Positions 1-6,930 of a DNA stretch of 11,795 bases are shown piece by piece; within the stretch, counting starts at the first letter, position 1, and the number at the start of each line of letters is the position of its first letter. The translations under genes were made by a program, and so were the position numbers. The notes under the pieces are model-generated. The model was not told the DNA's origin and did not search any database. It saw nothing but the letters and a program-made list of their open reading frames with translations. Location: assembly GCA_947630775.1 (NCBI GenBank), contig CANRIY010000042.1, positions 1 through 11,795 on the forward strand, given 5' to 3'. The DNA comes from an uncultured Clostridia bacterium (lineage in GTDB: Bacteria; Bacillota; Clostridia; Christensenellales; Borkfalkiaceae).

Positions 1-981
1 GAGGACGTGCGGGAGACCTTCTATAAGCGCGCAAAGATCATCTCTGGGATCCGCAACTTCCTCGACAGCCGCGGCTATCTCGAAGCGGATACGCCCATTT
101 TGCTCCCCCTCGAGATCGGCGCGGACGCCCGTCCCTTCAAGACCCACCACAACGCGCTCGACCTCGACATGTATCTGAGGATCGAGACGGAGCTCTACTT
201 AAAGCGGCTCATCGTCGGGGGATTCGGCAAAGTTTATGAGATGGGGCGCATCTTCCGCAACGAGGGCATGGATGCGAAGCACAACCCCGAATTCACCACC
301 GTGGAGATCTACGAGGCGTACGCCGACTATCACACGATGATGGATCTCGTCGAAGAGATGTACAAACACGTTGCCATGCTCGCCTGCGGGACGCTGCAGG
401 TGGAGTATCAGGGCGTGACGCTCGACCTCTCCAAATGGGAAAAACTCACCATGACCGAGGCGGTGAAGAAGTACTCGGGCGTCGATTTTTCGCTCGTCTC
501 TTCGGATGAGGAAGCGCAGAAGCTCGCTGCGGAGCACCACATCGAACTTGAAAAGGGGAAGGACAGCAAGGGGCATATCCTTGCGGAGTTCTTCGACGCC
601 TATGTGGAGGACAAGCTCATCCAGCCCACCTTCATCTATGAATACCCCGTGGAGATCTCTCCCCTCGCGAAGCGGAAGAAGGACGATCCCACGATGACCG
701 AACGGTTCGAATATTTCATGATGGGCATGGAGATGGGCAACGCCTTCTCCGAGCTCAACGACCCCATCGACCAGCGCCGCCGCATGGAAGAACAGGCGGC
801 AAAGAAGCGGGCGGCGGGCGCAAAGGCAGAGGTGGACGAGGATTTCCTCGACGCGCTCGAACACGGCATGCCCCCCACGGGCGGGCTCGGGCTGGGCGTC
901 GACCGTCTCGTCATGCTCCTCACAAACAGCCCCACCATCCGCGATGTGCTTCTCTTCCCCACAATGAAACCCAAAAAATAA
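1..981 (+). CDS. lysS: Lysyl-tRNA synthetase, class II (3' part; 5' end outside window)
   Basis: Charges tRNA-Lys with lysine in the cytoplasm. The reading frame is open from the first base (E-D-V-R-E-T-F), so the true start and the N-terminal anticodon-binding domain lie upstream. About 326 of the usual roughly 490-500 residues are present, essentially the whole class II catalytic core. Counting from the GTG-encoded residue at position 7, the motif 1 region is around residues 10-45 (ending GADARPF, where GAAARPF is more usual). Next come the lysine/ATP-pocket segment YLRIETELYLKRL (56-68), motif 2 FRNEGMDAKHNPEFT (83-97), the GNAFSELNDP segment near 244-253, and motif 3 GLGLGVDRLVMLLT (293-306) with the typical end R-D-V-L-L-F-P. 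The stop TAA is 12 bp before the next gene, suggesting co-transcription. The family assignment is secure from these motifs. Confidence 0.97.
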   Translation, partial: EDVRETFYKRAKIISGIRNFLDSRGYLEADTPILLPLEIGADARPFKTHHNALDLDMYLRIETELYLKRLIVGGFGKVYEMGRIFRNEGMDAKHNPEFTTVEIYEAYADYHTMMDLVEEMYKHVAMLACGTLQVEYQGVTLDLSKWEKLTMTEAVKKYSGVDFSLVSSDEEAQKLAAEHHIELEKGKDSKGHILAEFFDAYVEDKLIQPTFIYEYPVEISPLAKRKKDDPTMTERFEYFMMGMEMGNAFSELNDPIDQRRRMEEQAAKKRAAGAKAEVDEDFLDALEHGMPPTGGLGLGVDRLVMLLTNSPTIRDVLLFPTMKPKK

Positions 982-993
982 AGAGGGAGTAAA

Positions 994-1929
994 GTGGACG
1001 CTAAGATCACAAAACACAGGCTCGCCGTCCTTCTGTCATATGATTGGCTGAAGATGATCCTCGCCGCCGCGGCAGTTGTCGTGTCGATCGTTGTCCTCTT
1101 CACCATGATCAGGACCCGTCCGACGGCCGCCCAAAAGTACACCGTTTACAGTATCGGCGGGCTCGAGCCCGCGCGGGACAGCGCATATCTCGTCGAGTCG
1201 CTGAAAAAAGAATTTTCCTACGATATTCTCGACGTCTCCATGGAGAACTTTCAGGAGAGCTCGATAGGGAACACATCGTTTGCCGCCCGCCGCGGCGTTT
1301 TGGAGGGAAACGCCCTCTTTGTCTCCGATGAGGCGGCGGACGAAAACACGCTGTCCCCCTTCTCGTCGATCTGCCAAAGCGGGCTTTCGCAGGAGCACAC
1401 GCCCGAAGAGCACATCGGGCTCTTCCACGATATCGGCGAACTCATGCGCGATTGCGAGAATTACCTCATGAACTTCTACGGCGAGGACTGGGAGAACAGC
1501 GACGATCTCGACATGGGGCGGGTCCGTGCCTGTTTTATGGCGCGGAACGGCTCGGACAAGCGGTTCAAAACGGACGCGCAGAAGGAAGCGGGCGTGCAGT
1601 CCGAAGCGGCGCGGATCGCTCTCATCAAGAAAAATTACCTTGCCGTGCGCGAGGCATTTGAAAAGGGCGGTCTTACGACGGTCGGCTATCACAGCGAATT
1701 CGACTACGGCGGCGAGCATATCGACCGCACCTATAACGTCGGGATCAACCTCGGCAGGCTCACGGGGATCTCCGATCTCTTCTTTTACACGAAAGCCGAC
1801 GGCAGTAAATCGAAGGATAAGCTCACCCTGCTCTTCTTCAACAACGGCGAAGAGGCGGGGGACGCAAAATACGAGAATTTCGTCTTTCTCGGCTATCTTC
1901 TGAGGACATATGCGCCTGTATATTCGTGA
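994..1929 (+). CDS. Unrecognised membrane-anchored protein, 311 aa
   Basis: I do not recognise a family. The GTG start at 994 is preceded by AGGGAG (984-989) at close spacing, and the frame fills the gap between lysS and the next gene. A basic N-terminus (K-I-T-K-H-R) precedes one hydrophobic segment at about residues 20-40. An Arg/Thr-rich turn and a mostly polar domain of about 270 residues follow. This suggests one membrane anchor with the bulk outside the cell; it could be an uncleaved signal anchor. There is no lipobox. Of its few cysteines, none forms an obvious metal motif. The remainder looks alpha/beta with acidic stretches (DWENSDDLDMG, near 165-175) and a C-terminal part rich in aromatic beta-like segments (DLFFYTKAD, LTLLFFNNGEEAG). 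The 3' end overlaps the next start by 20 bp, so translation of the two is probably coupled. Confidence 0.8.
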   Translation: MDAKITKHRLAVLLSYDWLKMILAAAAVVVSIVVLFTMIRTRPTAAQKYTVYSIGGLEPARDSAYLVESLKKEFSYDILDVSMENFQESSIGNTSFAARRGVLEGNALFVSDEAADENTLSPFSSICQSGLSQEHTPEEHIGLFHDIGELMRDCENYLMNFYGEDWENSDDLDMGRVRACFMARNGSDKRFKTDAQKEAGVQSEAARIALIKKNYLAVREAFEKGGLTTVGYHSEFDYGGEHIDRTYNVGINLGRLTGISDLFFYTKADGSKSKDKLTLLFFNNGEEAGDAKYENFVFLGYLLRTYAPVYS

Positions 1930-2930
1930 AATGCTCGACGCGCAGGGTCCGCATCTCTCCTTTCATACCCCCGGGCATAAGCGGGCGGGCGAGGACATCA
2001 CGGAACTGAGCTATTCCGACAGTCTTCTCTCCCCCTGCGGCGCGATCGCGGCGGCGGAGAAGGACATTGCCGAAATTCTCGGCGCGGCGCGCAGTTTTAT
2101 CCTGACGGACGGGAGCACATGCGGGATCTTCTCCATGCTCTACGCCTTAAAGGCGAAAGGCGTACGCTCACTCGCCGTTCCCGAACACTCCCACCGCAGT
2201 GTCAAAAATGCCTGCCGCGTGCTGGGAATCACGCCCGTTCCCATTCCGCAGACGGTAAGGCGGGGGATCCCCGTGCAGCCCTCGGCGGCGGCGATCGGGG
2301 AGGCGGTAAAAACGGCGGACGCACTTCTTCTCACCTCTCCCGATTATTACGGATTTCTGGCACCCATGTCCGAGGCGCGAGAAATTTGTGGCACCCATGC
2401 CAAGCCCTTCATTGTCGACGGCGCACACGGGGCACACCTGCACTTTACGGACATGTATGCGGGAAATTACGCCGACATGTGGGTGGACGGCGTGCATAAA
2501 TCCCTGCCCGCGCTCACGCAGGGGGCGGTCGTCTCCGCAAAGACGGAAGCGTGGGGGAAAGCGCTCCGCGAGGGCGTGCGCACCTTCCGGACCACCTCTC
2601 CCTCCTATCCCATCATGGCGAGCGTCGAGGAGGCGGTCAAATTCCCCCGCAACCGCATGATCGACGAAGCGGCGGCTCGGGGCGGTCGAAAACGACGACT
2701 GGACGAAGATCGCGCTCTTTTTCGGGGCGGAAGCGGACGAAGCGGAGCGCATGCTCGAAGCGGCGGGCGTCTATCCCGAATTCAACGATCAAAACTATCT
2801 GATGTTCTACCTCTCCCCCTGCACGAAGAAGGAAGATTTAATGCGGCTCGAAGAACTTCTCAAAGGATTTCCCCGTGCAAGCGCGGAAGGGGCGGAGATC
2901 GGCGTCATCCCCATCTATTCGGAGGAATAA
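1910..2930 (+). pseudogene. Orn/Lys/Arg decarboxylase-family PLP enzyme (YaaO-like), one frameshift
   Basis: A fold type I PLP enzyme of the Orn/Lys/Arg decarboxylase major-domain family. In the first frame (1910 to about 2680) are the N-terminal FHTPGHK (18-24), the phosphate-loop-like DGSTCGI (67-73), the cofactor segment VDGAHGAH (169-176, where VDEAHGAH is more usual), the Schiff-base lysine K197 in WVDGVHKSLPALTQGA, and TTSPSYPIMAS (228-238). Around 2657-2690 the coding potential moves to the next frame (skipping one base). It resumes with AVENDDWTKIALFFGAEADE and ends GVIPIYSEE at TAA 2928-2930. Without the shift the frame yields an Arg-rich shadow and reads straight into holB. The start follows GAGGA (1902-1906). 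The joined product would be about 339 residues, lacking the C-terminal domain of the longer YaaO of B. subtilis. Whether the indel is real or a sequence error cannot be decided here. The substrate is unknown. Confidence 0.85.
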
Positions 2931-3856
2931 TGCGGCAGCTCTTGCGGGAGACAACTGCATACAAGGGCATGCGGGCGGATATCCACGCAAGCCTCGTCGT
3001 TTTTCCCGACGAAAAGTATCTGCGGCCCCTTCTCAGGGAGTGCGCGAAGGCGTTTTTCGGCGCGGAAGATGGGAGCCGCCTTGCAAAACTTTTGGACGAA
3101 GAGCACTTTGCGGATTGCCTGTTTTTGCCCGAAGAGGGCGGAAAACTCACCGCCGAAATGGGCGCGAGGATCGTCGACGAGAGCGTTCTGCGCCCCGTGG
3201 AGGGGGAGAAAAAGCTGTTCGTGCTCGATAATTTCCACACGGTCACCCCGCTCGTGCAGAATAAACTTCTGAAATCGCTCGAAGAGCCCCCCGCGGGCGT
3301 GTACTTTTTGCTCGGGTCGGCCAACGAACACGCCGTTTTGCCGACGGTGCGCTCCCGCGTCAAGCAGATCGCCGTTCCCCCTTTTTCGGAGAATGAGATT
3401 ATGAAGGCGCTCTCCCGCATGTATCCCGATGCGGAGGGGAAGAGGGAAGCGGCGGCGGCGTGCGGCGGCGTGCTCTCCGTCGCGGAGACCCTCTTAAAAG
3501 GGGGCGGCGAGGAGTTCGTCCGTGCGGAAAAATTCCTGTCGGGCGAGGACATTGAGGCATTCTGCCGCAGTCTGTCCGACAGAAAGGACGCAAAGAGTTT
3601 TTTTGCGGCGGTGCGGCTGGTGCTCAGGGACGCCCTTCTCATTTCCCGCGGCGGCGAACGGTATGCGGCGCGCGATAGTGAGGGGACGAAAAAGATCGCC
3701 CGTCTGTATCCCGCGGGAGCGGCGATCCGCGGGCTTGCCCTCGTGGAGAACGCCGAGCGGGAGATCGGCTTCAATGCGAATTTTCCCCAGTGTGCGCTTG
3801 CGCTGTCCGTCGGACTCAAAAAGGAGAGAGAAACATGGCAAAAGTTGCAGTTATAA
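2930..3856 (+). CDS. holB: DNA polymerase III subunit delta' (clamp loader)
   Basis: Delta' of the clamp-loader complex, which loads the sliding clamp on DNA together with tau/gamma and delta. The ATG at 2930 shares its A with the TAA of the preceding gene (TAATG), with GGAGGA (2921-2926) just upstream; 308 residues, close to family length. The visible AAA+ signature is the degenerate Walker B stretch KKLFVLDNFHTVTP (94-107), then VQNKLLKSLEEPP (109-121) and sensor-1-like FLLGSANEHAVLPTVRSR (126-143). The usual SRC motif is SRV here. No Walker A P-loop is present: residues 20-45 read SLVVFPDEKYLRPLLREC where GxxGxGK would be expected. No zinc-finger cysteine cluster is seen. Loss of ATP binding is known for delta' proteins, so this need not mean loss of function. 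The position directly before ricT matches B. subtilis holB-yaaT. The 3' end overlaps ricT by 22 bp. Confidence 0.9.
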   Translation: MRQLLRETTAYKGMRADIHASLVVFPDEKYLRPLLRECAKAFFGAEDGSRLAKLLDEEHFADCLFLPEEGGKLTAEMGARIVDESVLRPVEGEKKLFVLDNFHTVTPLVQNKLLKSLEEPPAGVYFLLGSANEHAVLPTVRSRVKQIAVPPFSENEIMKALSRMYPDAEGKREAAAACGGVLSVAETLLKGGGEEFVRAEKFLSGEDIEAFCRSLSDRKDAKSFFAAVRLVLRDALLISRGGERYAARDSEGTKKIARLYPAGAAIRGLALVENAEREIGFNANFPQCALALSVGLKKERETWQKLQL

Positions 3857-4692
3857 AATTCAAAAACAGCAAACCATACTATTTCAATGCGGGGAAACTG
3901 GAGCTGAAAAAGGGGCAGAACGTCGTCGTGGAGACTTCCCGCGGGATCGAGTTCGGCACGGTCGCCGAGCCTGAGCGCGAGGTGCCCGACGAGACGGTTT
4001 CGTCCCCCCTCAAACCCGTCGTCCGCATCGCGAACGAGCAGGATCTCGAGACGGTGAAGCGGCACGAGGAGCGCCGCGGGGAAGCCATGCGCATCTGCCG
4101 CGAAAAGATCGAAAAACACAAGCTCAAGATGAAGCTCATCGACTGCGAGTTCACCTTCGACGGCTCCAAGGTCATCTTTACCTTTACGGCGGAGAGCAGG
4201 GTAGACTTCCGCGAACTTGTCAAGGACCTCGCCTCCACCTTCCACCTTCGGATCGAGCTCAAACAGGTCGGGATCCGTGACGAGGCGAAAATTTTGGGCG
4301 GGATCGCCTCCTGCGGCAGAGAGTGCTGCTGTGCGGGGTGTTTCCCCGATTTCAAAAAAGTCAGCATCAAGATGGCGAAAAATCAGGGGCTTTCCCTCAA
4401 CCCGGGGAAGATCTCGGGGCTGTGCGGGCGGCTCATGTGCTGCCTTGCCTATGAGGACGAGTATTACGCGGGCGTCTGCAAGAAGATGCCCAAGATGGGC
4501 TCCACGGTCTCCACGCCCGAGGGCAAGGGGACGGTCATCTCCATGAATATGCTCAAACTCAAAGTGCGCGTCAAGATCGAAAAGGACGGCGCCCTTCTCT
4601 TCCGCGATTACGGACTGGACGAGATCAAATTCAAGCGCGGACAGAGCCGCGAGGATGACGACGACGGGAAAATTCCCGACGAGGAAAAATAA
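3835..4692 (+). CDS. ricT: RicT/YaaT, PSP1-domain regulatory iron-sulfur protein
   Basis: The PSP1-domain protein known in B. subtilis as YaaT/RicT. There it works with RicA and RicF in a cytoplasmic complex that carries iron-sulfur clusters, supports RNase Y-dependent mRNA maturation and affects sporulation and competence. I chose the ATG at 3835 because AGGAGAG (3822-3828) sits six bases upstream and the product starts MAKVAVIKFKNSKPYYF, the expected N-terminus. An in-frame ATG at 3790 lies inside holB and lacks a ribosome site. The conserved PSP1 core has a dense cysteine cluster, CGRECCCAGC (160-169), followed by GLCGRLMCCLAYE (195-207) and C215. These are candidate cluster ligands. The C-terminus is acidic (EDDDDG). 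Length is 285, normal for the family. No ricA or ricF homologue lies in the window. Confidence 0.95.
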   Translation: MAKVAVIKFKNSKPYYFNAGKLELKKGQNVVVETSRGIEFGTVAEPEREVPDETVSSPLKPVVRIANEQDLETVKRHEERRGEAMRICREKIEKHKLKMKLIDCEFTFDGSKVIFTFTAESRVDFRELVKDLASTFHLRIELKQVGIRDEAKILGGIASCGRECCCAGCFPDFKKVSIKMAKNQGLSLNPGKISGLCGRLMCCLAYEDEYYAGVCKKMPKMGSTVSTPEGKGTVISMNMLKLKVRVKIEKDGALLFRDYGLDEIKFKRGQSREDDDDGKIPDEEK

Positions 4693-4705
4693 TCCCGAAA
4701 AAGCC

Positions 4706-4734
4706 TTTACGAACACAAAAAGATGTGATATAAT
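4706..4734 (+). promoter_or_regulatory. Sigma-A-type promoter of the ferredoxin gene
   Basis: A perfect -10 TATAAT (4729-4734) carries an extended TGn (TGA just before it). It lies 17 bp from a weak -35 TTTACG (4706-4711, four of six consensus bases). It starts 14 bp after the ricT stop codon and about 31 bp before the ferredoxin start, so ferredoxin can be transcribed separately from ricT. Confidence 0.8.
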
Positions 4735-4765
4735 ACGGATAAGATCATTTATGGAGGAAACGGAA

Positions 4766-4936
4766 ATGGCACATAAAATTTCGGATGAGTGCATATCCTG
4801 CGGCGCATGCGCGGATACCTGCCCCGTCGGCGCGATCGCACCCGGTGATACGACGTATGTCGTCGATCCCGACGCCTGCATCGACTGCGGCGCTTGCGAG
4901 GACGGCTGCCCCGTCGGCGCGATCAAGGCTGAGTAA
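4766..4936 (+). CDS. 2[4Fe-4S] ferredoxin, 56 aa
   Basis: A small soluble electron carrier of the clostridial type. Two classic cluster motifs are visible: CISCGACADTCP (residues 9-20) and CIDCGACEDGCP (38-49). Each is Cx2Cx2Cx3CP, followed by V-G-A-I, giving the internal two-fold symmetry of this family. Length is typical (about 55-60). The start at ATG 4766 is set by GGAGGA (4753-4758) seven bases upstream. An in-frame ATG at 4751 would place that ribosome site inside the gene, so it is rejected. The gene has its own promoter (4706-4734) and terminator (4946-4972), so it is a single-gene unit inserted between ricT and trmN6, where B. subtilis has yabA. The redox partner is unknown; pyruvate:ferredoxin oxidoreductase or hydrogenase would be usual partners in anaerobes. 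Confidence 0.96.
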   Translation: MAHKISDECISCGACADTCPVGAIAPGDTTYVVDPDACIDCGACEDGCPVGAIKAE

Positions 4937-4945
4937 GCGAACATC

Positions 4946-4972
4946 AAAAGGCGCGGTCCCCCGCGCTTTTTT
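4946..4972 (+). terminator. Rho-independent terminator after the ferredoxin gene
   Basis: The stem GCGCGG (4951-4956) pairs with CCGCGC (4961-4966) over a TCCC loop, and six T follow (4967-4972). The preceding AAAAG can extend the stem by pairing with the T tract. It begins 10 bp after the stop codon. Confidence 0.9.
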
Positions 4973-4980
4973 GCTACTAA

Positions 4981-5345
4981 GGACTGTTTGCCCCCCCACC
5001 ACCGCCTGCGGCGGAGCCTCCCCCCGAAGGGGGTAGGCCTTCCTTGGCTCCCCCTTGAGGGGGAGCTGTCGCGCGCCCTTGCGCGACTGAGGGGGTGTCG
5101 TTCTGATTATGTCATTCCGCACCCCCGCGCTTTCCCAATTACGTCATCCTGCTCCGTCGAAGGGTCACCGCATTATAAATAAGGTGATGCTTCGACACGC
5201 CGCAAGGACAGCGCGCCAGCTCCCCTGAGCCGAGGGACCCTCATTCCGAGCCCCGTAAGGGGCGAGTGAATCCCCTCGTAAGTACGGACGCCCGTGGGTC
5301 TATGAGATCCGCTCGGCTTCGCCTCGGGATGAGGCCCCTTTTTGA
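4981..5345. repeat. Gene-free mosaic of hairpin-forming intergenic repeats
   Basis: No credible gene lies here. The stretch is a chain of inverted repeats. A hairpin GCCTCCCCC/GGGGG-T-AGGC spans 5016-5038. GTCGCGC/GCGCGAC (5068-5087) sits inside a flanking frame of CCCCC TTGA GGGGG and GACTGAGGGGG. A longer imperfect inverted repeat spans 5156-5196, pairing GTCGAAG with CTTCGAC and TCACC with GGTGA. A short stem GCCCC/GGGGC with a GTAA loop is at 5250-5263. The wording 'GTCATTCCG...GAGTGAATCCC' resembles dispersed repeats seen between genes in many gut Clostridia genomes; this comparison is from memory. The block starts right after the ferredoxin terminator and runs to within about 25 bp of the trmN6 start. 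Confidence 0.7.
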
Positions 5346-5369
5346 GAGGGGACCGAATTCAAACCACAT

Positions 5370-6044
5370 ATGCGCGTTACGGAAACCCTCCTTGTCGGAG
5401 ATTACAAGATCGTTCAGGATACCGAGCTCTACCGCTTCACTTCGGACGCGGTGCTTTTGTCGCGCTTTCAAAGGGCGAAAAAGGGGGAGCGCGTCGCCGA
5501 CTTTTGTGCGGGCAGCGGCATTGTGGGTCTGCATTTCTATGCGGAAAACCGCGGGATCGCTTCCGTCACTCTCTTCGAAATGCAGCGCGAACTCGCCGAA
5601 ATGAGCCAAGAGACCGTGGAGCTCAATCATCTCGAAGACGTCTTCACGGTGGAAAATATGCGGGTGCAGGACATTCCGCCCCGCTATACCGAATATTTTT
5701 CGCTCATTCTGTGCAATCCTCCCTACGAGAGAGGGGGATTCCTTCCCGCCGATGAAAAAAAGGCGCTCTGCCGCAAGGAGATCTCGCTCACCCTCGGGGA
5801 GCTCGCCGAACACGCACGGCGGTGCCTCAGATTCGGCGGAAGGTTCTCCCTCGTCCACCGCGCGGACAGGCTCGCCGAGGCAATTTATACCTTGCACGAC
5901 TGCGGGCTGGAGCCCAAGCGGATCCGTCTCGTTGCGGGCAAGGCGGGGGACGCTCCCTATCTCGCCCTCATCGGCGCCGTAAAGGGGGGGAAGAAGGGGG
6001 TCGAAGTCCTTCCGACCCTTATCAACGATCTGAAAGGGATATAA
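5370..6044 (+). CDS. trmN6: tRNA1(Val) (adenine(37)-N6)-methyltransferase family (YabB/TrmN6)
   Basis: An SAM-dependent methyltransferase expected to methylate N6 of A37 in a tRNA, as described for E. coli TrmN6; B. subtilis YabB is the neighbour-matched homologue. The SAM-binding motif I is VADFCAGSGIVGL (42-54), and an acidic residue E70 follows in the next strand (TLFE). The catalytic motif is LCNPPYE (114-120), the NPPY signature of N6-adenine methyltransferases. The N-terminal Q-D-T-E-L-Y-R-F-T-S-D-A-V-L-L segment (16-30) is characteristic of the family. Length is 224 residues, slightly short compared with about 245. The only ATG near the start of the open frame is 5370; an in-frame stop lies at 5343. 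No convincing Shine-Dalgarno or promoter lies upstream, where the repeat mosaic ends. The stop is three bases before rsmI, so the two form an operon. Confidence 0.93.
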   Translation: MRVTETLLVGDYKIVQDTELYRFTSDAVLLSRFQRAKKGERVADFCAGSGIVGLHFYAENRGIASVTLFEMQRELAEMSQETVELNHLEDVFTVENMRVQDIPPRYTEYFSLILCNPPYERGGFLPADEKKALCRKEISLTLGELAEHARRCLRFGGRFSLVHRADRLAEAIYTLHDCGLEPKRIRLVAGKAGDAPYLALIGAVKGGKKGVEVLPTLINDLKGI

Positions 6045-6047
6045 AGT

Positions 6048-6851
6048 ATGATAGAATTCGTCGCAACGCCCATCGGCAATCTCAAGGACATCACGCTCCG
6101 CGCCCTCGAAGCGCTCAGAAGCGCGGACGTCATCTTCTGCGAGGACACCCGCCACACCCTGAAGCTCCTCACCGCCTATGAGATCAAAAAACCGCTCTGC
6201 GCCTGCCACAAGTTCAACGAGCGGGAGGCGGCGGAAAAGGTCATAACCATGTCCGAAGAGGGTAAGCATGTCTGCATCGTCTCGGACGCGGGCATGCCCG
6301 TGATCTCCGACCCCGGGTGGGTCGTCTGCCGCATGCTGCGCGAAAAAAATGTGCCCTATACCGTGCTTCCCGGGGCGAATGCGGCGCTCTCGGCGCTCGT
6401 CCTTTCCGCCCTTCCCGCAGAGCGCTTTACCTTCGTGGGCTTCCTTCCCGAAAAGCGCAAGGAGCGGGAAGAACTGCTCTCCCGCTATCAGAATGCCCGC
6501 GAGACGCTCCTCTTCCACAGCGCCCCGCAGGACGTCGACCGCGACATCGCCGATCTTTTTGCCGTATTCGGGGACCGCGCGGCGTGCGCCGTCCGTGAGA
6601 TCACCAAAATTTACGAGAGCGCCGAACCCTTCCGCCTCGCTACGGGGCTCGATGGGGAAAAACGGGGGGAATATGTGCTCGTTGTCGCGGGGGCGGAGGA
6701 GACGGAAAACCCGCTTCTTGCGCTCTCCCCGCGGGAGCATGTTTCCCATTATTTGGCGGAGGGCATGGACAAAAAAGAGGCCGTGAAGCGCACCGCCCGC
6801 GACAGAGGGGTCTCAAAGAACGAGATCTATCAGGACACGCTGGATCTCTGA
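6048..6851 (+). CDS. rsmI: 16S rRNA (cytidine(1402)-2'-O)-methyltransferase
   Basis: RsmI (B. subtilis YabC) methylates the ribose 2'-OH of C1402 in the 16S rRNA decoding centre, using SAM. The tetrapyrrole-methylase fold is clear. The N-terminal strand VATPIGNLKDIT spans 5-16, CEDTRHT 31-37, VSDAGMPVISDPG 78-90, and VLPGANAALSALVLSALP 106-123 followed by FTFVGFLP. The C-terminal helix-turn segment KKEAVKRTARDRGVSKNEIYQ (near 241-261) is typical of bacterial RsmI. The ATG at 6048 has AAAGGGA (6033-6039) upstream. Length is 267, a normal size. It sits three bases after trmN6, as yabC follows yabB closely in B. subtilis (there with yazA between). No terminator is evident in the roughly 40 bp before the next promoter. 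Confidence 0.97.
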   Translation: MIEFVATPIGNLKDITLRALEALRSADVIFCEDTRHTLKLLTAYEIKKPLCACHKFNEREAAEKVITMSEEGKHVCIVSDAGMPVISDPGWVVCRMLREKNVPYTVLPGANAALSALVLSALPAERFTFVGFLPEKRKEREELLSRYQNARETLLFHSAPQDVDRDIADLFAVFGDRAACAVREITKIYESAEPFRLATGLDGEKRGEYVLVVAGAEETENPLLALSPREHVSHYLAEGMDKKEAVKRTARDRGVSKNEIYQDTLDL

Positions 6852-6895
6852 CCCCTTCCCGCCCAGCCTGCCTACTGAAAAATCCGCAAAAAGGG

Positions 6896-6924
6896 TTGCA
6901 ATTACAGGCGGAATTTGTTATAAT
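6896..6924 (+). promoter_or_regulatory. Strong promoter of the O-antigen-ligase-like gene, abutting its start
   Basis: The -35 is TTGCAA (6896-6901) and the -10 is TATAAT (6919-6924), with exactly 17 bp between. The usual start point, seven bases after the -10, falls on the A of the ATG at 6931, so the message would have no leader. The spacer and -10 share 17 of 18 bases (GGCGGAATTTGTTAYAAT, 6907-6924) with the purine permease promoter at 10065-10082. Confidence 0.85.
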
Positions 6925-6930
6925 CTGCTT

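Noticed and set aside
1910..3856. One 648-residue fused decarboxylase-HolB protein
   Set aside because: The joining part (about 2682-2929) is Arg-rich out-of-frame translation, while the next frame there encodes a convincing decarboxylase C-terminal part ending at its own stop.
3790..4692. Earlier in-frame ricT start at 3790
   Set aside because: No ribosome site there, and the extension overlaps holB further; ATG 3835 has AGGAGAG and gives the family N-terminus.
4655..4936. Earlier ferredoxin starts at 4655 or 4751
   Set aside because: The extension from 4655 spans the end of ricT and the promoter, and the 4751 ATG would place the GGAGGA ribosome site inside the coding region.
2905..4947. 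680-residue minus-strand reading frame
   Set aside because: It lies opposite holB, ricT and ferredoxin, all of which have clear family motifs; it is a G+C-driven shadow frame.
4981..5345. Riboswitch or structured leader before trmN6
   Set aside because: The hairpins look like generic dispersed repeats rather than a known aptamer, and no terminator or anti-terminator pair is visible near the start codon.
5241..6749. 502-residue minus-strand reading frame
   Set aside because: It is the antisense shadow of trmN6 and rsmI and has no recognisable motifs of its own.
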